From assembly GCF_900115345.1 (NCBI RefSeq), contig NZ_FOWC01000016.1, forward strand, positions 124,001-188,000: a stretch of DNA of 64,000 nt. Direction: 5' to 3'. Source of the DNA: Amycolatopsis rubida. Lineage in GTDB: Bacteria; Actinomycetota; Actinomycetes; Mycobacteriales; Pseudonocardiaceae. The position numbers and the translations under genes were made by a program. The notes under the pieces were generated by a model. The model saw nothing but the letters and a program-made list of their open reading frames with translations, searched no databases and was not told the origin of the DNA. Below, one piece after another: positions 1 through 8,205 of this stretch. The first letter of the stretch is position 1; each line of letters starts with the position of its first letter.

Positions 1-1
1 G

Positions 2-478
2 CACACCCGGCCGGTCCCGGTCACCGGAACGGCCTACGACAAGGACACCGCGAGCAAGTACCGGCTCGAGGTGAACAACTACCAGGGCCCGACCGGGATC
101 GTCGGGATCCTCCAGGACTACTGCGTCCAGGCCGGCATCCCGGCGGTGTCGATCTGGGCCGCGGTCCCGCACTACGTCTCGCACCCGCCGTCGCCGAAGG
201 CCACGCTGGCGCTGCTGCACAAGCTGGAGGACGTCCTCGACGTCGAGATCCCGCTGGGCGCGCTGCCGGAGCAGGCCGAGGAATGGCAGCAGACGGTCAG
301 CGAGATGGCCGACGAGGACGAGGAAATCAGCGAGTACGTGCGCGGCCTTGAGGAACGCGGCGACGCCGAGACCGACTTCACCATGGAGGAGGTCTCGGGC
401 GACAAGATCGCCGCCGAGTTCGAGCGCTACCTGCGCCGCCGCCGGCCAGGGCAGGACGGCGGGTTCGGCCTCCGCTGA
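2..478 (+). CDS. PAC2 family protein, C-terminal part (5' end outside window)
   Basis: The frame is open from the first bases of the window, so only the last 158 codons of this gene are present. The visible part has the pattern of the PAC2 / proteasome-assembly-chaperone-like family found throughout actinobacteria: a Gly-rich stretch GPTGIVGIL, the AVPHYVSHPPSPKATLALL segment, and then an acidic helical tail rich in Glu and Asp that ends in a basic RRRR run. The GTG at 71 is internal. The biochemical role of bacterial PAC2 proteins is not established. The family call is by recognition and the exact function is unknown. Confidence 0.75.
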   Translation, partial: HTRPVPVTGTAYDKDTASKYRLEVNNYQGPTGIVGILQDYCVQAGIPAVSIWAAVPHYVSHPPSPKATLALLHKLEDVLDVEIPLGALPEQAEEWQQTVSEMADEDEEISEYVRGLEERGDAETDFTMEEVSGDKIAAEFERYLRRRRPGQDGGFGLR

Positions 479-797
479 CCCGCTCACGAGCCACCCCCGC
501 GAGCGGACGCACCGGGCCGCTCGCCCGAATGACGGCGCCGATCGCGCCGCTCTGGTGCCGTGCCGTGCCGAGCCCGTCTCGTCGACCGGCCTGGCGCGAG
601 CGACGTCGCGCGGACCAGGTGTTCGGCAAGGCTCTCGTGGCGGCAGTGCTCGCCGCGACCACCGCGTCGGCGGCGGCCTCGGTCTCGCCGGTGAACGCGG
701 ATGGTTTGGCGTCTGCATGGACTACGCGGTGTCCCGGCGCAGGTCGCGGCGACCGCCTCTCGTTCGGCTGATCCCCTGACGGGCGAGCCGGTCGCGC
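479..797. other. Intergenic stretch between convergent genes, no supported gene
   Basis: This is 319 bases between the ends of the PAC2 gene and the phosphoesterase. A plus-strand frame (529-771) contains a hydrophobic Ala-rich stretch resembling a signal peptide (ALVAAVLAATTASAAASV). It has no recognisable mature part and no clear ribosome-binding site, so it may be a remnant of a small secreted protein or chance. No strong hairpin terminator was seen. Confidence 0.4.
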
Positions 798-1628
798 TCA
801 GGCGGTGAGCAGCTTCCGCACCGGAACCGCGCCGCGCTCCCGCTTCCGCCACTCGCGCGGGTAGCCGAGCGAGACTTCCTCGAACCGCACGCCGTCCGCG
901 GAGGTCGTGCGCGGGATGTGCAGGTGCCCGTACACGGCCAGCTCGGCTCGGTAGCGCAGGTGCCAGTCCTCGGTCTGCGTGGTGCCGCACCAGAGCGCGA
1001 AATCAGGGTAGTACAACGGGTTTGTCGGATGCCGGTGCAGCGGCCAGTGCGACATCAGGATCGTGCGGCGGCCGGCCGGGAGCGCGTCCAGCCGGTCGCG
1101 GCTGATCTTCAAACGCTGCTCGCACCAGGCCGCGCGCGATGCGTACGGGTCCGGATGCAAGTAGTACTCGTCGGTGCACACGACGCCGATCTCGCGAGCG
1201 TGCGCGAGCGCCTCTTCGCGGGTCTTGCCCTCGGTCGCCGGGGTGCGCCAGCTGTAGTCGTAGAACACGAACAGCGGTGCGACGGTCAGCGGCTCCGGGC
1301 CGAAGTCCCATACCGGGAACTCGTCCTCGGGCGTGAGAACGTCGATCTCGCGGCACTGCTCCACGAGGAATTCGTACCGCGCCTGGCCGCGCAGCTGGCA
1401 CGCGTCGTTCGGCGTGGTCCACAGCTCGTGGTTGCCCGGGACCCACACGACTTTCGCGAACCGCTCGCGCAGTCTCGCGAGCGTTTCGCGGATGACCTTG
1501 GCGGACTCGGCGACGTCGCCGGCGACGAGCAGCCAGTCGCCGGGATCGTCGGGCACGACCTGGTCGACGATCGGGCCGTTGCCCTCGTGGGTCACGTGGA
1601 GGTCGCTGGTGGCGAAGAGAGACGGCAC
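798..1628 (-). CDS. pptH: PptH-like metallophosphoesterase
   Basis: Calcineurin-like metallophosphoesterase of 276 aa. Metal-site motifs appear in order: DLH near residue 9, GDVAES near 40, GNHELW near 68, then SHWPLH and GHLHIPRTT toward the C-terminus. The sequence resembles mycobacterial Rv2795c (PptH), with shared stretches such as WVPGNHELWTT, LWCGTT and VRFEEVSLGYPREWR. PptH hydrolyses 4'-phosphopantetheine from carrier proteins, opposing PptT. The GTG start at 1628 was chosen because the protein then begins VPSLFATSDLH as family members do. The upstream MFS gene overlaps it by 37 bases, suggesting coupling. Unlike in M. tuberculosis, no pptT lies beside it. The phosphoesterase call is firm; the PptH assignment is by similarity from memory. 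Confidence 0.8.
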   Translation of the reverse strand: MPSLFATSDLHVTHEGNGPIVDQVVPDDPGDWLLVAGDVAESAKVIRETLARLRERFAKVVWVPGNHELWTTPNDACQLRGQARYEFLVEQCREIDVLTPEDEFPVWDFGPEPLTVAPLFVFYDYSWRTPATEGKTREEALAHAREIGVVCTDEYYLHPDPYASRAAWCEQRLKISRDRLDALPAGRRTILMSHWPLHRHPTNPLYYPDFALWCGTTQTEDWHLRYRAELAVYGHLHIPRTTSADGVRFEEVSLGYPREWRKRERGAVPVRKLLTA

Positions 1629-2848
1629 TTGTCCACCGTAACGACTTTCCGCGCCCGGGAGCGCCGGAACCGCCCATTCCCCCACCCCAGAACGACCAGC
1701 CCGGCGCTCACGTGGAGGCCTGCCTGCACGTTCAGCAGCACTGTCGGCCCGGTCACCGCGACGAGCGCGCCGGCCAGCAGCGAACCGGCCGCCGTCCCCG
1801 CGGCCATCAGCGCGTACACCGTGCTCAGCACCCGTCCCGCCCGGTCCGGGCCGGTCTCCGCCTGCACGTGCGACAGCAGCCCGGCCCCGGCCACCACGGC
1901 GGGCGCGCCGACCGCCATGAACAGCCCGGCATACACCCCGAGCGCCGTCGTCGCGCCCGGCAGATTCCAGATCGCCACCGACATCAGCCCCGCGGCGACC
2001 AGCCCCCAGCCCTGCAGCAGCACCGGCGCGACCCGGCGCGCCAGCGTCGCCACCGCGAACCCGGCGGCCAGGCCGCCGATCGCCTGCACGCCGCGCAACA
2101 GCCCGGCGTCGGCCTCGCTGCCGCGCAGGATGTCGAGCACGAACACCACGAACAGCACCAGGAACATGCCCTGCGCGAGCGAGGTCAGCAGCGCCGACAC
2201 GCTCGTCGCCCGGAGCCGCTTGCCCGCCAGATCCCGGACGCCCGCGAGCCAGTCCGCCTGTTCGGGCGCGGTCTCGCGCACCGCCACCCGGCGGAAGGGG
2301 AACGCGAGCAGCATCCCCGCGACCGCGAGCGCGACGAGGTAGCCGACGATCACGCGGTCCAGCCCGCCCCAGCCCAGCAACGCTCCCCCGGCCCAGCCGC
2401 CCGCGAGCCGCGCGACGCTGCCGTTCACGCTCATCAGCCCGTTCGCCGGCGTGACGTCCTCGACGCCCACCAGCTCCGGCACCAGCGCACTGCGCGCCGG
2501 TTCGAACACCGACGCCAGCCCCGCTTGCGCCGCCATCACCGCGTAGACCGCCGCGACCGGCAGCTCGGAACCGACCAGCAACGGCAGCACCACGACCGCC
2601 TGCCCGGCGCACACCGCCGCCAGCACGACCCGGCGGTCCCACCGGTCGGCGACGATCCCCGCGACCGGGCTCAGCAGCACCGCGGGCAGCAGTCCGAGCA
2701 CGATGCTCAACGCCGTCGTGACCGCGGAGCCGGTGCGGACGAACAGGTACACCGGCAGCGCGACCTGCAGCATCCACTCGGCGGTCTCGCCGAAGAACGC
2801 GGAGACCCAGAGCCGGGCGAATCCCGGTGCGGCCAGCAGCCGTCTCAT
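1592..2848 (-). CDS. MFS efflux transporter (DHA3-like)
   Basis: Twelve-helix major facilitator protein of 418 aa. Hydrophobic segments run from about residue 12 (FARLWVSAFFGETAEWMLQ) to the C-terminus, and the loop 2-3 motif SPVAGIVADRWDRR is the MFS signature A. The overall look is that of DHA3 drug or macrolide efflux proteins; the substrate cannot be read from the sequence. The ATG at 2848 overlaps the stop of the upstream ArsR-type regulator (ATGA), so regulator and pump are translationally coupled. The 3' end runs 37 bases into the phosphoesterase gene. Confidence 0.85.
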   Translation of the reverse strand: MRRLLAAPGFARLWVSAFFGETAEWMLQVALPVYLFVRTGSAVTTALSIVLGLLPAVLLSPVAGIVADRWDRRVVLAAVCAGQAVVVLPLLVGSELPVAAVYAVMAAQAGLASVFEPARSALVPELVGVEDVTPANGLMSVNGSVARLAGGWAGGALLGWGGLDRVIVGYLVALAVAGMLLAFPFRRVAVRETAPEQADWLAGVRDLAGKRLRATSVSALLTSLAQGMFLVLFVVFVLDILRGSEADAGLLRGVQAIGGLAAGFAVATLARRVAPVLLQGWGLVAAGLMSVAIWNLPGATTALGVYAGLFMAVGAPAVVAGAGLLSHVQAETGPDRAGRVLSTVYALMAAGTAAGSLLAGALVAVTGPTVLLNVQAGLHVSAGLVVLGWGNGRFRRSRARKVVTVDKCRLSSPPATST

Positions 2849-3429
2849 GCCGGTTTCCCGTCGTGCCCGATCCGGCGGAAGGCACGCATCCCGAGGAAGA
2901 CCGCGCGGGCGTCCGCGGGCGCGTCCTCGCGGATCGTGCTCACGTACGGCCGGATCAGGTCGTCGATCGCCTTGGTCAGCGCGGCGACTTCCCCGGGCGT
3001 CGCGTTCAGCCCGTAGGAGAAGAACCCGCCCGTCTCGCGCCAGTCCTCGTCGAGCTGCTCGACCGTGTCGAGGTACCGCTGGGTCAGCTCCTGTTCTTCG
3101 GCCAGTTCGGTGCCGGTGACCGCCAGCCGCGCGGCTGCGAGCGCCGGGTCGCCGCCCGGGCCGCCGAGCACCAGCCCGACCTGGCAGGCCCGCCACGGCC
3201 GCTCCCGGCCGTCGCCGCCCTCGGCTCGCTCGACCAGGCCGTGTTCGGCCAGTTTGCGCAGATGCCAGCTGCAGTTCGACGCCGTCGAGCCGACCGCGTC
3301 CGCGCATTCGCTGGCGGTCGACGGGCCGACTGCCATCAGGTGGTGCACCAGCGCCGATCGCAGCGGGTGCGCGAGGGCCCGCAGCAGCTCGACGTCGTCG
3401 ACCCGCTTGCGCGGGGGCAGTTCAGTCAT
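2845..3429 (-). CDS. ArsR-type winged-helix transcriptional regulator
   Basis: A 194 aa protein whose N-terminal 90 residues form an ArsR-like winged helix: the segment around LLRALAHPLRSALVHHLM, a helix-turn-helix around TASECADAVGSTASNCSWHL, and a wing with GLVERAEGGDGRERPWRA. The C-terminal half is helical, without metal-binding Cys motifs, so it more likely senses an organic ligand or a partner. It is the first gene of an operon with the MFS pump it overlaps, the usual arrangement for a local repressor of efflux. Confidence 0.85.
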   Translation of the reverse strand: MTELPPRKRVDDVELLRALAHPLRSALVHHLMAVGPSTASECADAVGSTASNCSWHLRKLAEHGLVERAEGGDGRERPWRACQVGLVLGGPGGDPALAAARLAVTGTELAEEQELTQRYLDTVEQLDEDWRETGGFFSYGLNATPGEVAALTKAIDDLIRPYVSTIREDAPADARAVFLGMRAFRRIGHDGKPA

Positions 3430-3443
3430 CGGCCGTCCAAACT

Positions 3444-3480
3444 ATGAAGGGTTTCTTTCGAAACGATTCTTTCAGAGTTG
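3444..3480 (-). promoter_or_regulatory. AT-rich promoter/operator candidate of the ArsR-MFS operon
   Basis: The region upstream of the ArsR gene is unusually AT-rich for this genome. It contains the 8-base palindrome TTTCGAAA (3456-3463) and, read on the minus strand, GAAAG repeated on both sides of ATCGTTTC. This is a plausible site for autoregulation by the dimeric winged-helix protein. The assignment is by position and symmetry only. Confidence 0.3.
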
Positions 3481-3512
3481 CAGGCCGCAGTCCCGGCGTC
3501 AAGCCGCCCCGG

Positions 3513-4082
3513 TTACACCGAGGCGAGGAAAGCGCGCACGCGCTCCATGAGCGCTCCGGCTGCCTTGGGGTCGTAGGCGGGCAGCGAGGAGTCCGCGAAG
3601 AGGTGCTGGTCGCCCGGATAGACGAACAGCTCCGCCCGCGGCGCCGAGCTGACGAGTTCGCGGGCCGCCGGCAGGTCCTCCTCGAAGAACTCGTCGTTCT
3701 CTTTGCCGTGGATCTGGACCGGCACGCCGGCCGGCCAGGCCGGCCCGAACGCCGTGACCGGCAGGCAGGAGTCCATGAGCAGCGCACCGCGCGCGCCGGG
3801 GACGGTCTGCGCGAGCCGCTGCGCGATGGTGACGCCGAACGAAAACCCGGCGTACACGAGTTCGGGCCCCAGCGCCGCGGCTTCGGCGATCCCCCGCTCT
3901 CGCAAGCGCTCGACCCCGGCTTCGCGGGCGAACGCGAACCCGTCCTCGATGCCGGCGAAGGTCCGGCCCTCGAACAGATCGGGCGTGTGCACCGTGTGCC
4001 CGGCCCGGCGCAGCTCGTCGGCCACGCTCCGCACTCCGTCGGTCAACCCCTGGATGTGGTGGTACAGCACGACTTCAGCCAT
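3513..4082 (-). CDS. Dienelactone hydrolase family protein
   Basis: Small alpha/beta hydrolase of 189 aa. It has the compact dienelactone-hydrolase layout: an early VVLYHHIQGLTDGVR strand-loop, the nucleophile elbow GFSFG, and the terminal acid/base region GDQHLFADSSLPAYD, in which the His is the likely catalytic base. The nucleophile is Ser rather than the Cys of classical DLH. ATG 4082 is preferred over the upstream GTG at 4101 because GAGGGG sits nine bases before it. The substrate is unknown. Confidence 0.8.
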   Translation of the reverse strand: MAEVVLYHHIQGLTDGVRSVADELRRAGHTVHTPDLFEGRTFAGIEDGFAFAREAGVERLRERGIAEAAALGPELVYAGFSFGVTIAQRLAQTVPGARGALLMDSCLPVTAFGPAWPAGVPVQIHGKENDEFFEEDLPAARELVSSAPRAELFVYPGDQHLFADSSLPAYDPKAAGALMERVRAFLASV

Positions 4083-4186
4083 GTCGGCGATCCCCTCAGT
4101 CACTGAAGCGGTTATCGGAAACGTCCGGCAACACTAGCCACAGCAGGCATCCTGACCAGCGCTGGCCGATCTCCGCGGAAAACCAG

Positions 4187-4348
4187 TTGCCGGGCAGGGC
4201 GCGCTCCGGGTTATGCTCCCGGCCATCATGGACAGCTGAACCGAGCCCTCCCCGTATCGAGGCCGCTCCCGGTCGAGCCCTGCTCCCGGGAAGCCGCGCG
4301 TTGCCCGTCGGGGATTTTGCTTCCACCGCGAAGGCCCGGTGCTCACTC
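4187..4348 (+). promoter_or_regulatory. Leader of the ABC-F gene: promoter candidate and very short ORFs
   Basis: A TTGCCG (4187) and TATGCT (4212) pair with 19-base spacing is a possible promoter. The same stretch holds a complete nine-codon ORF, MLPAIMDS plus stop (4213-4239), whose last part, ATG-GAC-AGC-TGA (4228-4239), would remain inside a transcript starting near 4224. G+C-rich inverted segments follow before the ABC-F start. ABC-F resistance genes are often controlled by leader-peptide attenuation, so this is worth testing. The promoter and the longer ORF exclude each other because the -10 overlaps its ATG. Confidence 0.3.
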
Positions 4349-5974
4349 ATGTCTACTGTCCTGCACGCCTCCGACCTCGTTTTCGGCTACGGCGCCCGCA
4401 CCGTCCTCAACGGCGTTTCGCTCGTCGCGTCGCCCGGGAGGCGGATCGGTCTCGTCGGCGAGAACGGCGTCGGGAAATCCACCTTGCTCCGGCTGCTCGC
4501 CGGGCTTGAAGTCCCTCGCGGCGGCGACGTCGTGCGGCACGGCGATCTCGGCTTCCTCTTCCAGGAGCTGCCGTTCGCCGGCACCGCACGGGTCTCCGAC
4601 GTTCTCGACGAGGCGCTCGCCGAGATCCGCACCGCCGCGGCGACGCTCGACAAGCTCGCCGCCGCGCTCGCCGAGCGTCCCGACGACCCGGAGGTGCTCA
4701 GCGAGTACGGCCACGTCCTGGAATGGGCGCAGGCCCACGACCTGTGGGACGCGGACCGGCGCGCGGATCTCGTCCTCGCCGGTCTCGGGCTCGGCGACAT
4801 CAGGCACGACCGGCGGCTGCACACCCTCTCAGGCGGCCAGCGGTCGCGGCTCGGGCTGGCCGCGCTGCTGGTGCGGCGGCCGCGCATCCTGCTGCTCGAC
4901 GAACCGACCAACCACCTCGACGACGACGCCATGGAATTCCTCGAACGCCATCTCGCGGAATTGACCGGCGTCGTCGTGCTGTCCTCGCACGATCGCGTCT
5001 TCCTCGACGCGGTCTGCACGGACATCGTGGACCTGGACCCGGTCCCGGCGGACCGCCGCGTCGGCGGCGCGACGCGCTACGGCGGCAGTTACACCGACTA
5101 CCTCGGCCAGAAGAAGGCCGAACGGGCCCGCTGGGAACAGCGGTTCACCGAAGAACAGGAGGAGCTCAAGCAGCTGCGGGAATCCGTGCACGGAACCGCG
5201 CGCCGCGTCGCACACAACCGTGCGCCGCGGGACAACGCGAAGATGCTCTACGACTTCAAGACCGGTCGCGTGCAGAAGCAGATTTCCCGCCGCGTCCGCA
5301 ACGCCCAGCTCAAGCTCGACACGCTGGAGCGCGAGCAGGTCCGCAAACCCCCTGCGCCACTGCGGTTTCGGGCCGCGCTCACCGCGGCCACCAGCGGCGA
5401 AGGCCCGGCGGTGTCGGTGCGCGGCGTCGCCGTTCCGGGCCGGGTGCAGCTGGACGAGCTGGACGTGGACCGCAGCGCGCGGCTTCTCGTGACCGGCGGC
5501 AACGGGGCGGGCAAGTCCACGCTGCTGTCGGTGCTGGCCGGTCAGCTCACGCCGCCGGCCGGAACCGTCCACTTCGGACCCGGCGTGCGAGTGGGGTTGC
5601 TGGAACAGGACGTCACGTTCGCCCGGCCCAAGCGGACCGCGCACGAGGTGTACCGCGCCGCGGCCGGGGAAGGCGCACCGTCGCTGTCCACGCTCGGGCT
5701 GCTGCCGCCGAGGGAACACGACCGTCCGGTCGGCGAGCTTTCAGTAGGCCAGCGTCGCCGGTTGGCGCTGGCGGTGCTGCTCGCGGAGCCGCCGGACGTG
5801 CTGTTGCTGGACGAGCCGACCAACCACCTGTCGCTCAGCCTCGCCGAGGAATTGTCCGAAGCGCTCGACAGCGCTCCGGGCGCGGTTGTCCTTGCTTCGC
5901 ATGACCGATGGTTGCGCCGTCGCTGGGACGGCGACCACCTGGCGCTGGCCGATGGCCGGCGCCAGGATGTATAG
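4349..5974 (+). CDS. ABC-F family ATPase (ribosome-protection type)
   Basis: Protein of 541 aa with two ABC ATPase domains and no membrane segments. Domain 1 has Walker A GENGVGKST (about residue 40), the signature LSGGQRSRLGLAALL and Walker B ILLLDEPTNHLDD. Domain 2 has GGNGAGKST, LSVGQRRRLALAVLL and VLLLDEPTNHLS. Between them is a charged helical linker with EEQEELKQLRE, as in ABC-F proteins that act on the ribosome E site and displace antibiotics or relieve stalling. It resembles actinobacterial macrolide/lincosamide self-resistance ABC-F proteins, but the drug cannot be inferred. ATG 4349 is the first start aligned with the family. Confidence 0.85.
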   Translation: MSTVLHASDLVFGYGARTVLNGVSLVASPGRRIGLVGENGVGKSTLLRLLAGLEVPRGGDVVRHGDLGFLFQELPFAGTARVSDVLDEALAEIRTAAATLDKLAAALAERPDDPEVLSEYGHVLEWAQAHDLWDADRRADLVLAGLGLGDIRHDRRLHTLSGGQRSRLGLAALLVRRPRILLLDEPTNHLDDDAMEFLERHLAELTGVVVLSSHDRVFLDAVCTDIVDLDPVPADRRVGGATRYGGSYTDYLGQKKAERARWEQRFTEEQEELKQLRESVHGTARRVAHNRAPRDNAKMLYDFKTGRVQKQISRRVRNAQLKLDTLEREQVRKPPAPLRFRAALTAATSGEGPAVSVRGVAVPGRVQLDELDVDRSARLLVTGGNGAGKSTLLSVLAGQLTPPAGTVHFGPGVRVGLLEQDVTFARPKRTAHEVYRAAAGEGAPSLSTLGLLPPREHDRPVGELSVGQRRRLALAVLLAEPPDVLLLDEPTNHLSLSLAEELSEALDSAPGAVVLASHDRWLRRRWDGDHLALADGRRQDV

Positions 5975-5996
5975 GTCGTTATACAATCAAGTCGGC

Positions 5997-6031
5997 GGGC
6001 AGCGGCCGGAAGCGCGTTCCGGCCGCTGCCC
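5997..6031. terminator. Bidirectional hairpin terminator between ABC-F gene and mshC
   Basis: A perfect 15-bp stem (5997-6011 with 6017-6031) encloses a five-base loop in the short gap between the convergent ABC-F and mshC genes. There is no T-run, as usual in high-GC actinobacteria. The position suits termination in both directions. Confidence 0.8.
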
Positions 6032-6044
6032 GGTCCCCGCAAAC

Positions 6045-7283
6045 TCAGAGAACGATGCCCAGCAACGCGTCCACGGCCTCCTTGACCAGGCCCGGAGCGG
6101 CCTGATCGGTGCCGTCGCGGCGCAGCGCCGAGGTGACCCACGCGTCGATCGCCGTGAGGGCCTTCGGCGTGTTCAGGTCGTCGGAGAGGTGGTCGCGCAG
6201 CCGCGCCACGGTGTCCCCCGCGTCGGGCCCGGCAGGCAGCGCGACGGCTTCGCGCCAGCGGGCCAGCCGGTCCTGCGCGTCGGCCAGCAGCTGGCCGGTC
6301 CACGCCCGGTCCTCGCGGTAGTGCCCGGCGAACAGCGCGAGCCGGATCGCCGCCGGGTCGACGCCGTCGGCGCGCAGCCGCGACACGAAGACCAGGTTGC
6401 CGCGCGACTTCGACATCTTCTCGCCGTCGAGCCCGATCATCCCGGCGTGCACGTAGTGGCGGGCGAACGGGTGGTCGGCGGCGACCGCCTCGGCGTGCGC
6501 GGCGCTGTACTCGTGGTGCGGGAAGATCAGGTCGGACCCGCCGCCCTGCACGTCGAACCCGAGCCCGAGGCGGTTCACCGCGATCGCGCTGCATTCGATG
6601 TGCCAGCCCGGCCGTCCGGCGCCCAGTTCCGACTCCCACGACGGCTCGCCCTCGCGCGCGACGCGCCACAGCAGCGCGTCCAGCGGGTGCCGCTTGCCGG
6701 GACGGTCCGGGTCGCCACCGCGCTCGGCGAAGAACTTCGCCATGGTCTCGGCGTCGTAGTTCGACTCGTAGCCGAACCGGCCGGTCGCGTCGTGGTCGAA
6801 GTAGACGTCCGGGAACTCGGCGTCGTCCGCACGGTAGGCGCTGCCGTCGGCGAGCAGCTTCGCGATGACCTCGACGATCTCCGGGATCGCCTCGACCGCG
6901 CCGACGAACTCGCGCGGCGGCAGCACCCGCAGCGCCTCCATGTCCTCGCGGAACAGCGCCGTTTCGCGCATGCCGAGCACGATCCAGTCGTCCGAATCGC
7001 GTTCCGCGCGCTCCAGCAGCGGCTCGTCGATGTCGGTGACGTTCTGGACGTAGTGCACCTCGTGCCCGTTGTCCTGCCACACCCGGTTGACCAGGTCGAA
7101 CGCGAGGTAGGTGGCGGCGTGGCCGAGGTGGGTGGCGTCGTAGGGGGTGATGCCGCAGACGTACATCCGGGCAGCGGCGCCGGGCGCCGTCGGGCGGACC
7201 TGCCCGGTCGCGGTGTCGTGGAGCCGGAGGGGGCGGGGCGTGCCGGGCAGCCGGGGCACGGCGACGGATGACCAAGTCTGCAT
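6045..7283 (-). CDS. mshC: L-cysteine:1D-myo-inositol 2-amino-2-deoxy-alpha-D-glucopyranoside ligase
   Basis: Class I cysteinyl-tRNA-synthetase-like enzyme of 412 aa, the typical MshC length and shorter than CysRS. It joins cysteine to GlcN-Ins in mycothiol biosynthesis in the cytoplasm. Visible features are the zinc/Cys site YVCGITPYDATHLGHA (Cys43, HIGH-like HLGH at 52-55), the N-terminal MQTWSS typical of MshC, IECSAIAVN and FPHHEYSAAHAEA zinc ligands, and the KMSKS loop GEKMSKSRGN near residue 290. It lacks the CysRS C-terminal anticodon domain. It ends convergent with the ABC-F gene and appears monocistronic. Confidence 0.95.
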   Translation of the reverse strand: MQTWSSVAVPRLPGTPRPLRLHDTATGQVRPTAPGAAARMYVCGITPYDATHLGHAATYLAFDLVNRVWQDNGHEVHYVQNVTDIDEPLLERAERDSDDWIVLGMRETALFREDMEALRVLPPREFVGAVEAIPEIVEVIAKLLADGSAYRADDAEFPDVYFDHDATGRFGYESNYDAETMAKFFAERGGDPDRPGKRHPLDALLWRVAREGEPSWESELGAGRPGWHIECSAIAVNRLGLGFDVQGGGSDLIFPHHEYSAAHAEAVAADHPFARHYVHAGMIGLDGEKMSKSRGNLVFVSRLRADGVDPAAIRLALFAGHYREDRAWTGQLLADAQDRLARWREAVALPAGPDAGDTVARLRDHLSDDLNTPKALTAIDAWVTSALRRDGTDQAAPGLVKEAVDALLGIVL

Positions 7284-7316
7284 GCCTCCGACTGTAAGCG
7301 TGACGTCTGTCCGTTA

Positions 7317-7331
7317 TCCCACCCGGTGGGA
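7317..7331. promoter_or_regulatory. 15-base palindrome in the mshC upstream region
   Basis: TCCCACC-C-GGTGGGA lies 34 bases upstream of the mshC start. On the minus strand it falls between a TTGTCT and a TAACGG hexamer spaced by 16 bases, so it could be an operator inside the mshC promoter. It also lies just past the end of the MerR gene (stop at 7365) and could act as a short terminator there. Confidence 0.35.
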
Positions 7332-7364
7332 GAGACAACTGTGGTGTCCCTCCCACCGGAGCGA

Positions 7365-8129
7365 TCAGGCCCGCTGTCGCACGGCGTTCGCCCGGACAGC
7401 GTCACGCACGTACGCCCCGATGCCGGGCCGCTGCTCGTCCTCCCGGACGAGGAACGCCAGCTGCGCGGGCTCGTCCGCGTACAGGTCCGCGATCCGCTGC
7501 TGCATCTCGTACCCGCACTCCCCCATCGCCGCCGACAGCATCGCCCGGTGCTCCTCGGCGAGCTGTCCGGCCGCCGGGCTGTCCGCGGGCACGCCTTCGC
7601 CGGCCAGCGCGACCAGGCGGCGCACCCAGTCCTTCCGCTGCCGCTCCGCCTCGGCCCATTCCTGCCTGGTCTCCGGCAGCCGTGCCCGCTGCCACTCCGG
7701 TGTTTCTCCCCAGCGGCGCACGGCCTCCTCCGCATAGCCTTCCGGCTCCCGGAACCCGCCGAACACTTCGAACTTCTCCTCGGGCGTCAACGCGTTGCCC
7801 ATGGCTCTCGCCTCCAGCAATCGATCGACGGCCGCGACCATGCGCTCGATCCGGTCCGCCTGCGCCACCAGCAGCTCCCGCTGCCGTTTCAGGTGGGCGC
7901 TGGCGTCGGTCCCCGGCTCCGCGAGCACGGACGCGATCGTCTCCAGGGGAAAGCCCAGCTCCCGGTAGAGCAGGATCCGCTGCAGCCGGTCGAGATCGGC
8001 GCCGTCGTAACGCCGGTAGCCGGACGCGGTCCGCCCGCTCGGCGACAGCAGCCCGATCTCGTCGTAGTGGTGCAGCGTGCGCACGGTGACGCCGGCCAGC
8101 GCCGCCGCCTCGCCCACCCGGTAGCCCAT
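7365..8129 (-). CDS. MerR family regulator with TipAS-type ligand domain
   Basis: Protein of 254 aa. The N-terminal 70 residues are a MerR winged helix (YRVGEAAALAGVTVRTLHHYDEIGLL, then SGYRRYDGADLDRL), followed by a dimerisation coiled coil and a C-terminal TipAS-like antibiotic-recognition domain (ALTPEEKFEVFGGF, then WGETPEW, and a long helical end). TipAL proteins bind thiopeptides and other peptides and activate efflux genes. ATG 8129 has a strong GGGGGGAG site and gives the standard MerR N-terminus; the longer frame to 8189 lacks support. It is divergent from the P450 gene and has a MerR-style operator in the shared gap. Confidence 0.85.
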   Translation of the reverse strand: MGYRVGEAAALAGVTVRTLHHYDEIGLLSPSGRTASGYRRYDGADLDRLQRILLYRELGFPLETIASVLAEPGTDASAHLKRQRELLVAQADRIERMVAAVDRLLEARAMGNALTPEEKFEVFGGFREPEGYAEEAVRRWGETPEWQRARLPETRQEWAEAERQRKDWVRRLVALAGEGVPADSPAAGQLAEEHRAMLSAAMGECGYEMQQRIADLYADEPAQLAFLVREDEQRPGIGAYVRDAVRANAVRQRA

Positions 8130-8174
8130 CGCTCTCCCCCCGTTTCTTCGGCCGAATGGCCCTTGCGAGAACCC

Positions 8175-8205
8175 ACGATCGCGCCTCACGTCGCGTGAGG
8201 GTCAA
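8175..8205 (-). promoter_or_regulatory. MerR-type promoter with operator in an extended spacer
   Basis: On the minus strand, -35 TTGACC (8205-8200) and -10 GATCGT (8180-8175) are 19 bases apart, the long spacing characteristic of MerR-activated promoters. The spacer contains the perfect inverted repeat CCTCACG-TCG-CGTGAGG (8184-8200). This matches MerR autoregulation through DNA untwisting. The same site is 47 bases upstream of the P450 start and may also affect it. Confidence 0.7.

Noticed and set aside
529..771. Small secreted protein of 80 codons
   Set aside because: A signal-like stretch is visible but no ribosome-binding site, mature domain or supporting context.
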